64,000 bases of DNA, taken from contig NZ_CP019630.1 of assembly GCF_001999245.1 (NCBI RefSeq), positions 1,550,001 through 1,614,000 of the forward strand, written 5' to 3'. Below are positions 52,371 through 61,797 of the stretch, piece by piece; positions within the stretch are counted from its first letter, which is position 1, and every line of letters begins with the position of its first letter. Under the pieces are notes generated by a model that saw nothing but the letters and a program-made list of their open reading frames with translations, was not told the DNA's origin and searched no databases. The translations under genes were made by a program, and so were the position numbers. This DNA is from Roseibium algicola. Its GTDB lineage: Bacteria; Pseudomonadota; Alphaproteobacteria; Rhizobiales; Stappiaceae.

Positions 52371-53583
52371 CCTTTGCGCGGGTCTTGAACTCCGGCCGGT
52401 TCCAGCTTTCCGTATCCAGAATATCCTTCAGGATCTCAACCGCGTCGACAATGTCCTGATGCGACAGGTACAGCGGCGTGAAGCCGAAGCGCATCACGTC
52501 GGGCGCTCGGAAATCACCGATCACGCCGCGGTCGATCAGCGCCTGCATGACGGCGTAACCTTCCTTGAAACGGAACGAGACCTGGCTGCCGCGGGCATTC
52601 GGATCCCGCGGGCTGGCCAGTTCCAGTTGCGGGCACTTGGCCTCGACTTCAGCGATGAACAACTCGCTGAGTGAAACGGACTTGCGGCGGATGTCCGCCA
52701 TGTCGACATCCTCGAAGACATCAAGGGCCGCATGAAGGCTCGAAAGCGCAAGAATGGCGGGCGTGCCGACCGTCATCCGGCTGATGCCGGAAACCGGCCT
52801 GTAGTCGAGATCGAACGCGAAGGGGGCCTCATGCCCCATCCAGCCGGTCAGCGGCGAGGTGACCTTGTCCTGGTGCTCGGGGGCGACATACAGAAATGCC
52901 GGAGCACCCGGGCCTCCATTCAGATACTTGTATCCGCAACCAACGGCAAAATCCGCTCCAGCCCCGTGAAGATCGACCGGGATCGCACCGGCAGAGTGGG
53001 CAAGGTCCCACATCGCCAGGGCACCTGCGTCATGGGCCGCGCGGGTGATATCCGCCATGTCATGAACCCGGCCGGTGCGGTAGTCGACCTGCGTCAGCAT
53101 CACCACCGCCACGTCTTCATCAATGGCGTCCTTCACCGCTTCCGGATCGACAACCTTCAGTTCATGTCCCTTGTCGAGCAATTGCTTCAGGCCGGAGGCG
53201 ACATAAAGATCGGTCGGGAAATTGCCGTTGTCGGAAAGAATGACCTTGCGCTCCGGCCGCAGCGCCAGGGCTGCGGAAAGGACCTTGAACACATTGACAG
53301 AGGTGCTGTCGCAGGCGACGACCGTCCCGGCCGGTGCGCCGATCAACTTGCCGATGCGGTCACCTGTGCGGGCTGGAAGGTCGATCCAGCTGTGGGTGTT
53401 CCAGGCCCGGATCAGGCTGTTGCCCCATTCCTCGTTGATTACCTGCGCAATGCGGGCGGGCACGTGTTTCGGCAGCACACCAAGCGAATTGCCATCCAGA
53501 TAGATGACCCCGTCCGGGATCTGAAACGCCTGTTTTTTGGAAGCCAGAACATCTGCTGTGTCGGCCGGGTGCTGCGAGGTCAT
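52363..53583 (-). CDS. kynU: Kynureninase KynU
   Basis: This 406-residue PLP enzyme cleaves kynurenine to anthranilate and alanine. IPDGVIYLDGNSLGVLPKHVPARI begins the fold. The PLP site shows CDSTSVNVFKVLSAAL, MLTQVDYRTGRVHDM, MWDLAHSAGAIPVDLHGAGADFAVGCGYKYLNGGPGAPAFLYV with the Schiff-base Lys, and GWMGHEAPFAFDLDY. ATG at 53583 follows AAGAG. The 3' end overlaps the end of the convergent GGDEF-EAL gene by 8 bp. It faces sdaA divergently. Together with kynB it degrades formylkynurenine to anthranilate. Confidence 0.93.
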   Translation of the reverse strand: MTSQHPADTADVLASKKQAFQIPDGVIYLDGNSLGVLPKHVPARIAQVINEEWGNSLIRAWNTHSWIDLPARTGDRIGKLIGAPAGTVVACDSTSVNVFKVLSAALALRPERKVILSDNGNFPTDLYVASGLKQLLDKGHELKVVDPEAVKDAIDEDVAVVMLTQVDYRTGRVHDMADITRAAHDAGALAMWDLAHSAGAIPVDLHGAGADFAVGCGYKYLNGGPGAPAFLYVAPEHQDKVTSPLTGWMGHEAPFAFDLDYRPVSGISRMTVGTPAILALSSLHAALDVFEDVDMADIRRKSVSLSELFIAEVEAKCPQLELASPRDPNARGSQVSFRFKEGYAVMQALIDRGVIGDFRAPDVMRFGFTPLYLSHQDIVDAVEILKDILDTESWNRPEFKTRAKVT

Positions 53584-53832
53584 GAGTAGCTCTTGTGTCG
53601 GATAGTTGCATTTGAAAGGAAGCGGCACGCTATCAAAGGGGCATTTCGCAAACAACTGTTTCCGCGAACCGTTTGATCCGGTTCCAACCCGCACGGGAAA
53701 ACGTCTGTTTCAGCCGCATGTCGCAAATAACACAAAAATGCCCGTTTGAATGGAGGACATCCGGGCGCTATCTGTTAGCGTGACCTCAAAGCGCCGGCAG
53801 GGCCGGTGCATCTGACATATGCGGTTCAAGAG

Positions 53833-55227
53833 ATGTTCATCAGCGTCTTCGACATTTTCAAAATCGGCATCGGGCCGTCCAGTTCTCACACGGTGGGCCC
53901 GATGGTTGCCGTTCACCGTTACCTTGACCGGGTGCGGGGCCTGTCCGGCGCGGAAAACCGCGCGACGCGGCTGACCGTCACCCTGCATGGCTCACTTGCC
54001 TTCACCGGCAAGGGCCACGCCACGGACAAGGCCGTGTGTCTCGGCCTGCTGGGAGCCAGGCCCGATTCCATCGATCCGGACAAGGTCGACCCGATGCTGG
54101 AAGAGCTGGAGCAGACCAGGAAGCTGAAAATAGACGGCCTTCCGGAGCTGCATTTCGAACCGTCCCGGGATGTCATCTTCGACTACGGCCCTCCACTGGC
54201 GCTCCACGCCAATGGCATGACCTTCCATCTGCTGGATGCTGCCGGCGCCGTCATCGACACCTTTGTCTATTATTCCATCGGCGGCGGTTTCGTGGTCAGC
54301 GAATCCGAATTGCGCAAGACCAGCAACGAACCGGTCAACGAGCTAGCCAAGCAGGATGTGCCATTTCCCTTTGCCAACGCCAAACAGATGCTGGAAATGG
54401 GCCGGGACGCCGAGCTTTCCATTGCCGAGATGAAGCTGCGCAACGAATGCAGCGACAAGCCTCAGGCTGAAGTGGAAGAAGGCATCGACCGTCTTTGGTC
54501 GGCAATGGATTCCTGTATCAACCGCGGCATTTCCCAGACCGGCATTCTGCCCGGCGGCCTGAAGGTGAAACGCCGCGCCGCAGATATCTACCAGAAGCTC
54601 ATTCGCGAAGGCCGCACGAACCCGCCTTTCGAGCACAACGTGGTCGACTGGCTCGGCGTTTACGCCATGGCCGTCAACGAGGAAAACGCTGCCGGAGGCC
54701 GTGTCGTGACGGCCCCGACCAATGGTGCTGCCGGGGTCATTCCGGCCGTGACCCGCTATTACCTCGATCACTGCCCCGGCGCGGACCAGGCCGGCATCAG
54801 GACCTTCCTGCTGACGGCGGCTGCCGTTGGCGGCATCATCAAGGCCAACGCCTCGATCTCAGGTGCCGAAGTTGGCTGTCAGGGCGAAGTCGGCTCGGCC
54901 TCTGCCATGGCGGCTGCCGGTTTGTGCGCAGCGCTTGGCGGCACCAACGAGCAGATCGAGAATGCGGCGGAAATCGCCCTGGAACACCATCTCGGCATGA
55001 CCTGCGATCCGATTGCAGGCCTGGTGCAGGTCCCTTGCATCGAGCGTAATGCCCTTGGTGCGGTCAAGGCCGTTACGGCTGCCTCTCTGGCGCTTCGCGG
55101 CGACGGTTCGCATTTCGTGCCGCTGGACGGCTGCATCGAGACCATGCGCCAGACCGGCATGGACATGATGGAGCAGTACAAGGAAACCTCGAAGGGCGGG
55201 CTGGCCGTCAATATCGTGGAATGCTGA
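53833..55227 (+). CDS. sdaA: L-serine ammonia-lyase SdaA (iron-sulfur type)
   Basis: This 464-residue single-chain enzyme deaminates L-serine to pyruvate with an oxygen-labile 4Fe-4S cluster. The beta domain begins [26 protein letters not shown], and the alpha domain has [45 protein letters not shown] and [30 protein letters not shown], whose cysteines ligate the cluster. ATG at 53833 is preferred over an in-frame GTG at 53806 because the protein then starts as other members do; the ribosome binding site is weak. It is divergent from kynU. Confidence 0.92.
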   Translation: MFISVFDIFKIGIGPSSSHTVGPMVAVHRYLDRVRGLSGAENRATRLTVTLHGSLAFTGKGHATDKAVCLGLLGARPDSIDPDKVDPMLEELEQTRKLKIDGLPELHFEPSRDVIFDYGPPLALHANGMTFHLLDAAGAVIDTFVYYSIGGGFVVSESELRKTSNEPVNELAKQDVPFPFANAKQMLEMGRDAELSIAEMKLRNECSDKPQAEVEEGIDRLWSAMDSCINRGISQTGILPGGLKVKRRAADIYQKLIREGRTNPPFEHNVVDWLGVYAMAVNEENAAGGRVVTAPTNGAAGVIPAVTRYYLDHCPGADQAGIRTFLLTAAAVGGIIKANASISGAEVGCQGEVGSASAMAAAGLCAALGGTNEQIENAAEIALEHHLGMTCDPIAGLVQVPCIERNALGAVKAVTAASLALRGDGSHFVPLDGCIETMRQTGMDMMEQYKETSKGGLAVNIVEC

Positions 55228-55310
55228 TCCGCCTTTTCCCGCCCGGCGTAAGCTGAACATCCCCGGCGGCCAGAACCTGCGTCGCCGGCTCTCTCTTTCA
55301 AGGGGCCGAC

Positions 55311-55715
55311 ATGGCGCTTTACATCACCCCGCTTTTCGCGGGCCTGCTGACGCTGCTTTACATTTTCCTGAGTGTGCGGGTGATCGGCGTGCGCAAGAGC
55401 GAACGCATCGGCCTCGGCGATGGCGGCCATGGCGGTTTGCAAAGACGCATGCGCGCCCACGGCAACTTTGCAGAATATACCCCGCTGGGGCTGATACTCA
55501 TGCTGCTTCTGGAGCTGACGGGCGCCACGCCCTGGCTGCTCTGGGCTCTTGGGGTGGGTCTTTTCACCGGCAGAGCCCTGCACGCCTACAGCGTCAGCCA
55601 GGAACCGGAGCCGCTCAGGTTCCGGATTGCAGGCATGGCTCTCACATTCACCGTTCTGGTTGTCGCGGCACTGATGTTGTTAGCGCGCTCAGCAAACGGT
55701 CTGCTGACCGGCTGA
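55311..55715 (+). CDS. MAPEG family membrane protein
   Basis: This 134-residue four-helix membrane protein of the MAPEG (membrane-associated eicosanoid and glutathione metabolism) family has helices at about 5-23, 58-77, 82-95 and 108-127. The loop GGLQRRMRAHGNFAEYTPLGLILMLLLEL is the family signature, with Arg/Asn/Glu residues that bind glutathione in eukaryotic members. The bacterial role is unclear, perhaps glutathione-dependent detoxification. ATG at 55311 lies 83 bp after sdaA. The stop codon abuts the end of the convergent GntR gene. Confidence 0.85.
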   Translation: MALYITPLFAGLLTLLYIFLSVRVIGVRKSERIGLGDGGHGGLQRRMRAHGNFAEYTPLGLILMLLLELTGATPWLLWALGVGLFTGRALHAYSVSQEPEPLRFRIAGMALTFTVLVVAALMLLARSANGLLTG

Positions 55716-56333
55716 TCAGATCTGCTGCAACCGGGTCTTGTGTGCGTGCGCAATGTGAAGCCGGGCAGCGGCTTCTGCTGCGGCACAGTCGCCCCGTAAA
55801 ATCGCGTCAACGATTGCGGCATGTTCCTCGACCGCAGTTTCGCGCCGTTCCGGCGTATCCAGCGTCGTGCCCGCCATCAGGATGAGCGACAGGCGCAGGT
55901 GGTCGATCTGGTCGACCAGATAGCGATTGTGCGAGGCCAGGCACAGGCGGCGGTGAAACTCCCGGTTCGAGCGCACCAGGCTGTCCTTGTCCGCAATGCG
56001 CTTGCGATCGGCGCTGACCAGATCCTGCAGGATCTCCACTTCCGGCTTTGACGCATGCTTGGCGGCAAGTCCGGCGGCCGTTCCTTCCAGAACTTCCCGC
56101 ATGAAGTAGACTTCGTTGATCTGGCCATGATCAAGGGTCGGCACCACCATGCCACGGTTGGGCTCGTGCACCGCGAGGCCCTGGGCCTCAAGCCGTTTCA
56201 GGCCTTCGCGGATCGGCGTTCTGGAGACGCCGAATTCTTCCGCCAGGTCTGCCTCGCGCAATCGGTCGCCGGGTTTCAAGACCCGCTCTTCAATGAGGCC
56301 GATCAGCCGGTGGTAGATTTCAGATCCGTTCAT
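55716..56333 (-). CDS. GntR family (FCD-type) transcriptional regulator
   Basis: This 205-residue regulator has an N-terminal winged helix-turn-helix (about residues 5-65: LKPGDRLREADLAEEFGVSRTPIREGLKRLEAQGLAVHEPNRGMVV) and a C-terminal FCD domain (about 72-200: YFMREVLEGTAAGLAAKHAS, NREFHRRLCLASHNRYLVDQI with the metal-binding His). The target is unknown; the aminotransferase-anmK pair lies upstream on the same strand. ATG at 56333 is used. The gene is independent of the polyamine GntR at 3571, to which it is only family-related. Confidence 0.85.
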   Translation of the reverse strand: MNGSEIYHRLIGLIEERVLKPGDRLREADLAEEFGVSRTPIREGLKRLEAQGLAVHEPNRGMVVPTLDHGQINEVYFMREVLEGTAAGLAAKHASKPEVEILQDLVSADRKRIADKDSLVRSNREFHRRLCLASHNRYLVDQIDHLRLSLILMAGTTLDTPERRETAVEEHAAIVDAILRGDCAAAEAAARLHIAHAHKTRLQQI

Positions 56334-56466
56334 GATGTCTGGTTAGCGGCAAGCTGGGGTTCGCGCAAGCAATTGCAGCTTTCGGGCCGCTTGACCTTCC
56401 GAAACAATGTCTTCCGGAAGAGAAGCGTTTTTGCGATTACCGGGAGACGCACCTCGCTACGCACGC

Positions 56467-57555
56467 TCAGGTGCCGGGCGTAAACAGTTTGCCGCCGACA
56501 ACCGGCTGGCTGACACCGGTCGTGCCTGGAAAGGTGGTTGGCAGACCGGCCTGCAAACGCGCGCCCAGGAATGCCATTGCCTGGGCTTCCAGGGCATCGC
56601 CGTCGATCCGGTAGTCGTCCGCCGACACGACATCTCCCGCAAGAAGCTTCGCCAAGGCTTTCATCAGAACCGGATTGTGCCGTCCGCCGCCGCAGACCAG
56701 CCAGAGCCGAGGAACCCGCGGCAAAAGCTTTTCCGCGCTGGCAATGGTGGCTGCCGTGAAGGCGAGCAAGGTGGCAGCGCCATCCTCCAGGCCAAGACCT
56801 TCAGCAAATTCGCCGGAGAAACTGTACCGGTCGAGGGACTTCGGCCCCGGCTCGGCCAGGAACGGATGGGTGAGCGCTGCCAGAAGACGATCTTCATCGA
56901 CCGTGCCCTTTGCCGCGATCGCCCCACCCGCGTCATAGTCGCCGGCACCGTGCTTGCGGACCCAATCGTCCAGGAAGGCATTGCCCGGTCCGATATCGAA
57001 CGCCAGCAGCTTGTCGCCTTCAATATAGGTGAGATTGGAAACCCCACCGATGTTGAGGAAACACAAGGGCTCCTTGTCTTCGCCAACCAGTGTCTTGGCG
57101 AGCGCCTGGTGATAGACCGGCACCAAAGGGGCTCCCTGCCCGCCTGCCACCATATCTGCCAGGCGAACGTCGCCGATCACCGGAACGTTGAGATCCGTGG
57201 CAAGAGACTGCGGATCACCCAGCTGAACCGTTTCGCCCTTGGCCGGATCGTGCCAGACCGTTTGGCCGTGAAAAACCACGGCATCCGGCGCGAGACCGTG
57301 CGTTGCCAGGAACCCCAGGATCGCCTCGGCATGGTCGCGCGTTACCGCAGCGGCGATTTCCGGCCAGTCGTCGCGTCCGGTTCCCTTGCGCGCAGCAGCT
57401 TCCAGCACCCGGCGCTTTGTCTCTGGCCGGTAGCTTGCCGTTTCCGCAGGGCCGAACCGGGCGACCGTCCGACCGTCGGTTTCGATCCACGCCAGATCGA
57501 TACCGTCGGCCGAAGTGCCCGAGATTGTCCCAAGGATAGAGTAGTGATCGCTCAC
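56467..57555 (-). CDS. anmK: Anhydro-N-acetylmuramic acid kinase AnmK
   Basis: This 362-residue kinase converts 1,6-anhydro-MurNAc, released by cell-wall turnover, to MurNAc-6-phosphate. ATP- and sugar-binding segments are visible: LGTISGTSADGIDLAWIE at the N-terminus, VVFHGQTVWHDP, LCFLNIGGVSNLTYI, FDIGPGNAFLDDWV and LWLVCGGGRHNPVLMKAL. Length and motifs are normal for AnmK. ATG at 57555 overlaps the stop of the aminotransferase gene by 4 bp (ATGA), so the two are translationally coupled. Confidence 0.92.
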   Translation of the reverse strand: MSDHYSILGTISGTSADGIDLAWIETDGRTVARFGPAETASYRPETKRRVLEAAARKGTGRDDWPEIAAAVTRDHAEAILGFLATHGLAPDAVVFHGQTVWHDPAKGETVQLGDPQSLATDLNVPVIGDVRLADMVAGGQGAPLVPVYHQALAKTLVGEDKEPLCFLNIGGVSNLTYIEGDKLLAFDIGPGNAFLDDWVRKHGAGDYDAGGAIAAKGTVDEDRLLAALTHPFLAEPGPKSLDRYSFSGEFAEGLGLEDGAATLLAFTAATIASAEKLLPRVPRLWLVCGGGRHNPVLMKALAKLLAGDVVSADDYRIDGDALEAQAMAFLGARLQAGLPTTFPGTTGVSQPVVGGKLFTPGT

Positions 57556-58904
57556 AGGCTTTCCTGAACCGCCTTGAGACCGGCTTCTGCGATGTCGAAC
57601 AACTCGTTCACCTGGGCTTCGGTAATGATCAGTGGCGGACAGAAGGCCATGGCGTCCAGCATGTTGCGCGAAATCAGGCCCTTGTCGTGGAACATTGCAT
57701 TGGTTTTCGCGCCGAGCGCGCCGGGCGTTGCCGCAAGCGCCTCATGCGACAGTTCCGCGGCACCGATCAGCCCGATGCCGCGCGTCTCGATTACCAGTGG
57801 ATTTTCCGCAAGGCCGGCAAGGCGTTTCTGGAAGGTCGGTGCGATGGCTCTGACATGACCAACCAGATCGCGCTCCTCGATGATCTTCAGGTTTTCAAGC
57901 GCGACAGCTGCTGCAACCGGGTGCCCGCTGCCGGTGTAACCATGACCAAGCACGCCGATCTTGTGGCTTTCGTCTGCGATCGGCTGATAGACCGTGTCGT
58001 TGATCAGCAGCGCGGAAATCGGTTGGTAGGACGACGACAAAGCCTTGGAGAGGGTCATCATGTCCGGCTGCAGATTGTAGGTTTCCGTGCCGAACATGTT
58101 GCCGGTCCGGCCAAATCCGCAGATCACCTCATCGGCGACGAAGAGAATGTCATATTTTTTCAGAACCGGCTGAACTGCTTGCCAGTATCCGTCCGGCGGC
58201 ACGACCACGCCGCCGGCGCCCATCACCGGCTCGGCAAAGAAGGCCGCGATCGTTTCCGGGCCTTCGGCCAGGATCAGGTCTTCCAGGTCCTGTGCACAGC
58301 GCTTTGCGAAATCCGCCTCGCTTTCACCGTCCTTTTTCATGGTCCGGTAGTGCGGGCAGGTGGTGTGCAGGATCTGCGGCAGCGGCAGGTCGAACGAGCG
58401 GTGGTTGTTGGGCAGGCCCGTGAGACTGGCCGAGGCGATGGTGACACCGTGGTAGCCGCGCACGCGCGAAATGATCTTCTTGCGCTCCGGCTGGCCAAGC
58501 GCATTCGACCGGTACCAGATCAGCTTGATTGCCGTGTCGTTGGCCTCAGACCCGGAGTTGGTGAAATAGGCCTTCGACATCGGCACGGGTGCCATCTCGA
58601 CCAACTTTTCCGCCAGCTCGATCGACGGTCCATGGCTCTTGTAGGTGAAGGTGTGGTAGTAGGGCAGCTTCTCCATCTGCCGGGCGGCCGCATCGACCAG
58701 GCGCTTTTCACCGAAGCCGACGGCAACGCTCCAGAGACCGGCCATGCCTTCGATGTAACGCTTGCCGTTGATATCCTCCACATAGATGCCCTCGCCCTTC
58801 TCGATCACCAATGCGCCTGTCTCTTCCTGACGGCGGGCGTCGGCGTATGAATGGAGCTGGAATGCCGTGTCGCGGGCTTCAAGGGAATTCGGCAGCTGTG
58901 CCAT
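57552..58904 (-). CDS. Class III aminotransferase (omega-transaminase)
   Basis: This 450-residue PLP-dependent aminotransferase has YIEGMAGLWSVAVGFGEKRLVDAA, the phosphate-binding FTNSGSEANDTAIKL, YHGVTIASASLTGL, LFVADEVICGFGRTGNMFG and the lysine in LSKALSSSYQPISALL. It resembles beta-alanine/omega-amino acid:pyruvate transaminases and is distinct from the putrescine-locus enzyme at 5875. The 4-bp overlap with anmK is unusual, since no role for such an enzyme in muropeptide recycling is known; the pairing may be chance. ATG at 58904 is used. A 382-bp gap lies upstream. Confidence 0.86.
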   Translation of the reverse strand: MAQLPNSLEARDTAFQLHSYADARRQEETGALVIEKGEGIYVEDINGKRYIEGMAGLWSVAVGFGEKRLVDAAARQMEKLPYYHTFTYKSHGPSIELAEKLVEMAPVPMSKAYFTNSGSEANDTAIKLIWYRSNALGQPERKKIISRVRGYHGVTIASASLTGLPNNHRSFDLPLPQILHTTCPHYRTMKKDGESEADFAKRCAQDLEDLILAEGPETIAAFFAEPVMGAGGVVVPPDGYWQAVQPVLKKYDILFVADEVICGFGRTGNMFGTETYNLQPDMMTLSKALSSSYQPISALLINDTVYQPIADESHKIGVLGHGYTGSGHPVAAAVALENLKIIEERDLVGHVRAIAPTFQKRLAGLAENPLVIETRGIGLIGAAELSHEALAATPGALGAKTNAMFHDKGLISRNMLDAMAFCPPLIITEAQVNELFDIAEAGLKAVQESL

Positions 58905-59286
58905 GAAGGGTCTCGTCTCAAATGCGGTTGGAAAGATCCGGCCGCAGGCGACTCAAAGGTCCCTGCGCGGTGGGGCACACGGTAGGCCATAGCCTGACAA
59001 AATTGAAGAGATTGCTTGGGACGATTTTTCCTGCAAACGAGCTTCGAAAGGCCGGAGCCACGTGCGAGGTATCGCAAGTCGCGATCTTTGGCTGCAGACC
59101 GTTTTGCCTGTGAGGGCCGTCACATGTCTTCGGGGCTCAGCCGGGCTACTTACATCTTGTCCGCAGAAACGGACACACCACTGGCAGGAGCAACCCTCAA
59201 GCAGATGGCCGGTGGAGCAAACGGGCGGAGGCAGAAAGCTTCCGCCCGTCCGCTTTTCGGCCAACCCGGGATCGCCTACCGCACAT
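58905..59286. other. Intergenic region between aminotransferase and CHASE2-cyclase genes
   Basis: 382 bp. The right end holds a hairpin (59221-59249) that probably ends the fecR-cyclase transcript; the rest is the presumed aminotransferase promoter. No gene or RNA was recognised. Confidence 0.45.
59221..59249 (-). terminator. Hairpin after the CHASE2-cyclase gene
   Basis: ACGGGCGGA pairs perfectly with TCCGCCCGT, and an inner GC/GC pairing closes an AGAAA loop. Only a short T-run follows on the minus strand. Confidence 0.55.
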
Positions 59287-61158
59287 TCAGTTTGTCGCAG
59301 AAAGCGCGCGCCGCTCCGGCATGGCTTCGTCCGCTGTCCAGAGCGCAACTTCGAGCTCCTGCACGCGCCCCCTGATTGCGACGGCTTCCCTGCGTGGCGG
59401 CATTCCCAACATCTCACCACCTGCCTCGGCGGCTTTCGTCAGGGCGGTGGAAAGGACGATCGAAGCGCCACGTGACTTGCCGACTTCCATCAGCCTGCTG
59501 GCCACATTCACGCAGTCGCCGGTTGCCGCGATCTGCTGCTGGTTCTCATGCCCCAGACGCGACAGCACCACCGGACCGAAATGGCCGCCAAGGCGTACGT
59601 CGCGAATTTCGGCGTCGAGCCCGGAGGCAAGGATCCAGCCACGCACGGCAACAACGAGATCAAAGGCACAGCGACAGGCGTCAGCGGCATCCTTTGGTCC
59701 GGCGTCCGGAATGCCGAATCCGATCATCGCCCCGTCTCCCATGAAATCCAGTACCAGCCCCTTGTTGCGCGCGGCCTCATTGACGACCAGCGTATGAAAG
59801 GCTTTCAGAACATCCCGGGTTCGGGCAGGACCCAGTTTTTCCGAAAGGGCGGTGTATCCGGCCAGATCAATGAACAGGATCGCAACCGGCTGCTCCCGCG
59901 GGACCAGCAGAAAGCCGGGATCATCGGCAATACGCCGGGCAAGATCCGGCGCCTGAAACCGGCTGAGAGCCTCCCGGGCCGCCACCAGCCGGCGCACCCT
60001 GAACCATTCGAAACCTTCCCTCAGCACAGCAAGCGCGACAACCGGCGGCACGCTTGCCGCAATCGGCAATGCCGCGTTGAGCCAGATGCCCTGGTTGAAA
60101 CAGATGACGACGACAGTCAGCCAACCCAGCAATAGCAGTAGGTAAACGATGGTTGCGCTGGCCAGCGGCAGGAACACGACAACGGCCATGCCCAGTAGCG
60201 TAATGGAAACGGCAGCGAGTGCATCGAAGCTGCGGACCCGGCTGTCGCGTAGCAGAACCGATCCGTCCAGCAGGTTGGCAATCCCCGTCGACAGGACCTC
60301 CACCCCAGGCAGGATAGGGTCGAACGGAGATGAAAACCGGTCACCAACAGCCGACGCGGTGACACCAAGAAGCACCAGACGACCGCCAAGAGCTGCCTTG
60401 GCGGCTGCGGCATCCTGAAGAAGCGATTGCGCGCTGACGGTTCTGATGGTGCCGCCCTTGCCATAATAGTTCAGCGGTTGCTGCCACTGCAGGTCCAGCG
60501 ACTGCACTCGCCCGGAAATCCGGATGCCTTCTGCGGTCACCGATGGAGGTGCACCCAGGAACCCGGCAACAGCCAGCATGCCAAACGAGGGAGCCAGCCC
60601 CTGGTCGGTCTTGAAAATAAGAGGGATATGGCGCGGCGTGCCGCCGGCATCGGTCGAGACATTGACGAGGCCGACGCTGGCTGCTTCCGCAAAGGCTTCA
60701 AACGGGCGCAACTCGGTTTCGGGAGCCGGCACCAGTACCGCCGCAGCCCTTTCAAGCGGGAACTGGCCACCGGCCGCAATCACCGTAGGCAGAGAAGCAA
60801 GCGCCGTCGCAAGGCCGGTGTCTGCTGCCTCGTTCGATTTTCCCATCAGCAGAATATCGATGGCCAGGGCCTTTGCGCCTGCGTCCCGGATCCGGTCAAC
60901 CAGCTCGGTCAGAAACACCCTGTCGACCGGATAGTGACCGGCTGCGGCCACCGTCTGATCGTCGATGGCCACGATCACCACATCCTGCGGCGCTTCGCGC
61001 GGTCCCTTGATATGGATACGAAGATCGAGAAGCACCGTTTCCAGCCGGTCAAGCACGCTTGCCCGTCCGGCAACATGGCCCAACGCCAGGGAGCCTGCCC
61101 AGACGGCCCCGACGATCATCGCCAGGACCACGAGACAGACGTAGAGCTTCAGTTTCAT
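59287..61158 (-). CDS. CHASE2 sensor adenylate/guanylate cyclase
   Basis: This 623-residue membrane protein has an N-terminal helix (about residues 4-28), a CHASE2 extracytoplasmic domain (about 35-315: DVVIVAIDDQTVAAAGHYPVDR, AKALAIDILLMGKS, PILPGVEVLSTGIANLLDGSVLL), three further membrane helices (about 325-400), and a C-terminal class III cyclase domain (about 435-600). The cyclase domain has metal aspartates in AILFIDLAGYTALSEKL and VLDFMGDGAMIGFGIP and the TGDCVNVASRLMEVGKS segment. It probably makes cAMP in response to an external signal. ATG at 61158 overlaps the fecR-like stop (ATGA). A CRP-family gene is divergent to this pair. Confidence 0.9.
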   Translation of the reverse strand: MKLKLYVCLVVLAMIVGAVWAGSLALGHVAGRASVLDRLETVLLDLRIHIKGPREAPQDVVIVAIDDQTVAAAGHYPVDRVFLTELVDRIRDAGAKALAIDILLMGKSNEAADTGLATALASLPTVIAAGGQFPLERAAAVLVPAPETELRPFEAFAEAASVGLVNVSTDAGGTPRHIPLIFKTDQGLAPSFGMLAVAGFLGAPPSVTAEGIRISGRVQSLDLQWQQPLNYYGKGGTIRTVSAQSLLQDAAAAKAALGGRLVLLGVTASAVGDRFSSPFDPILPGVEVLSTGIANLLDGSVLLRDSRVRSFDALAAVSITLLGMAVVVFLPLASATIVYLLLLLGWLTVVVICFNQGIWLNAALPIAASVPPVVALAVLREGFEWFRVRRLVAAREALSRFQAPDLARRIADDPGFLLVPREQPVAILFIDLAGYTALSEKLGPARTRDVLKAFHTLVVNEAARNKGLVLDFMGDGAMIGFGIPDAGPKDAADACRCAFDLVVAVRGWILASGLDAEIRDVRLGGHFGPVVLSRLGHENQQQIAATGDCVNVASRLMEVGKSRGASIVLSTALTKAAEAGGEMLGMPPRREAVAIRGRVQELEVALWTADEAMPERRALSATN

Positions 61159-61673
61159 TGACCGAAACGGGACATAAGCCCTGCGGCCCTTTCCGCTGAC
61201 CATGTGGCCGGTGCGAAGGGAAGGCCCGGGGCGACGTCCGCTCCTTCACCGGCTGCGAGCAGCACCGTATCGCTGCCATCCGGCCGGGACACCGACACGT
61301 GACCGCGCAAAACGAAGACTGACGTGCGCTCCGGCCCGACATCCACCGCGTAGATCGTGCCACGAACGGCGGCAATGGCGTGAGGGGTTCGCACCTGGAA
61401 CGGGCCACTGCCCGGCTCGACCTCGATCAGCATCGCATCGGTTTCGAGATCGACGTCTTCCGGGCGCGTGGCGCCTGCGGCGGTGTCGATGTTGAAAGCA
61501 CTGGCTGCTTCTGCTTCGATCACGAGACCGTTCGCGCACTGATACACAGTCCTGGGCGGATCCTGGACCTGTGTGCGTTCGCAGCCGTTCACATTTTGCG
61601 CCATGGCCGTGGAAGAAGCTGCGAGCATCAACCCGATCAGGGTTCCGGCCAATTTCAATCGTCTTGTTGACAT
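61155..61673 (-). CDS. FecR domain periplasmic protein
   Basis: This 172-residue protein has a signal peptide (residues about 1-26, LAGTLIGLMLAASSTAMAQ) and a FecR-like beta domain with LIEVEPGSGPFQVRTPHAIAAVRGTIYAVDVGPERTSVFVLRGHVSVSR. FecR domains often sense signals or assemble on CHASE2 partners. FecR plus CHASE2-cyclase pairs are recurrent, which suggests that this protein feeds the cyclase. ATG at 61673 has CGGGA 6 nt upstream. The stop overlaps the cyclase start. The promoter region shared with the CRP-type gene has repeated motifs. Confidence 0.85.
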   Translation of the reverse strand: MSTRRLKLAGTLIGLMLAASSTAMAQNVNGCERTQVQDPPRTVYQCANGLVIEAEAASAFNIDTAAGATRPEDVDLETDAMLIEVEPGSGPFQVRTPHAIAAVRGTIYAVDVGPERTSVFVLRGHVSVSRPDGSDTVLLAAGEGADVAPGLPFAPATWSAERAAGLMSRFGQ

Positions 61674-61741
61674 TGCAATCCCGATAGGCTTGTCAATTTT
61701 AGGTAAGGCATCGCCGTGAGATACCACCATGGTATGACACA

Positions 61742-61765
61742 ACAACCGTTGTAACCACCGTTGTA
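61742..61765. promoter_or_regulatory. Repeated motif in the fecR / CRP-type divergent promoter
   Basis: ACCGTTGTA occurs twice (61745-61753 and 61757-61765), 12 bp apart, and the first is part of the palindrome ACAAC-C-GTTGT (61742-61752). A near-palindrome ATACCACCATGGTAT lies just left at 61721-61735. These are likely regulator sites, but the binding protein is unknown; the spacing is wrong for CRP. Confidence 0.45.
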
Positions 61766-61797
61766 CTGGTGCTCGCATCACACGACAAAGAGAGAAT

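Noticed and set aside
53584..53832. Glycine/serine-type riboswitch upstream of sdaA
   Set aside because: The gap shows promoter-like sequence only. No conserved aptamer stems or tandem architecture are visible.
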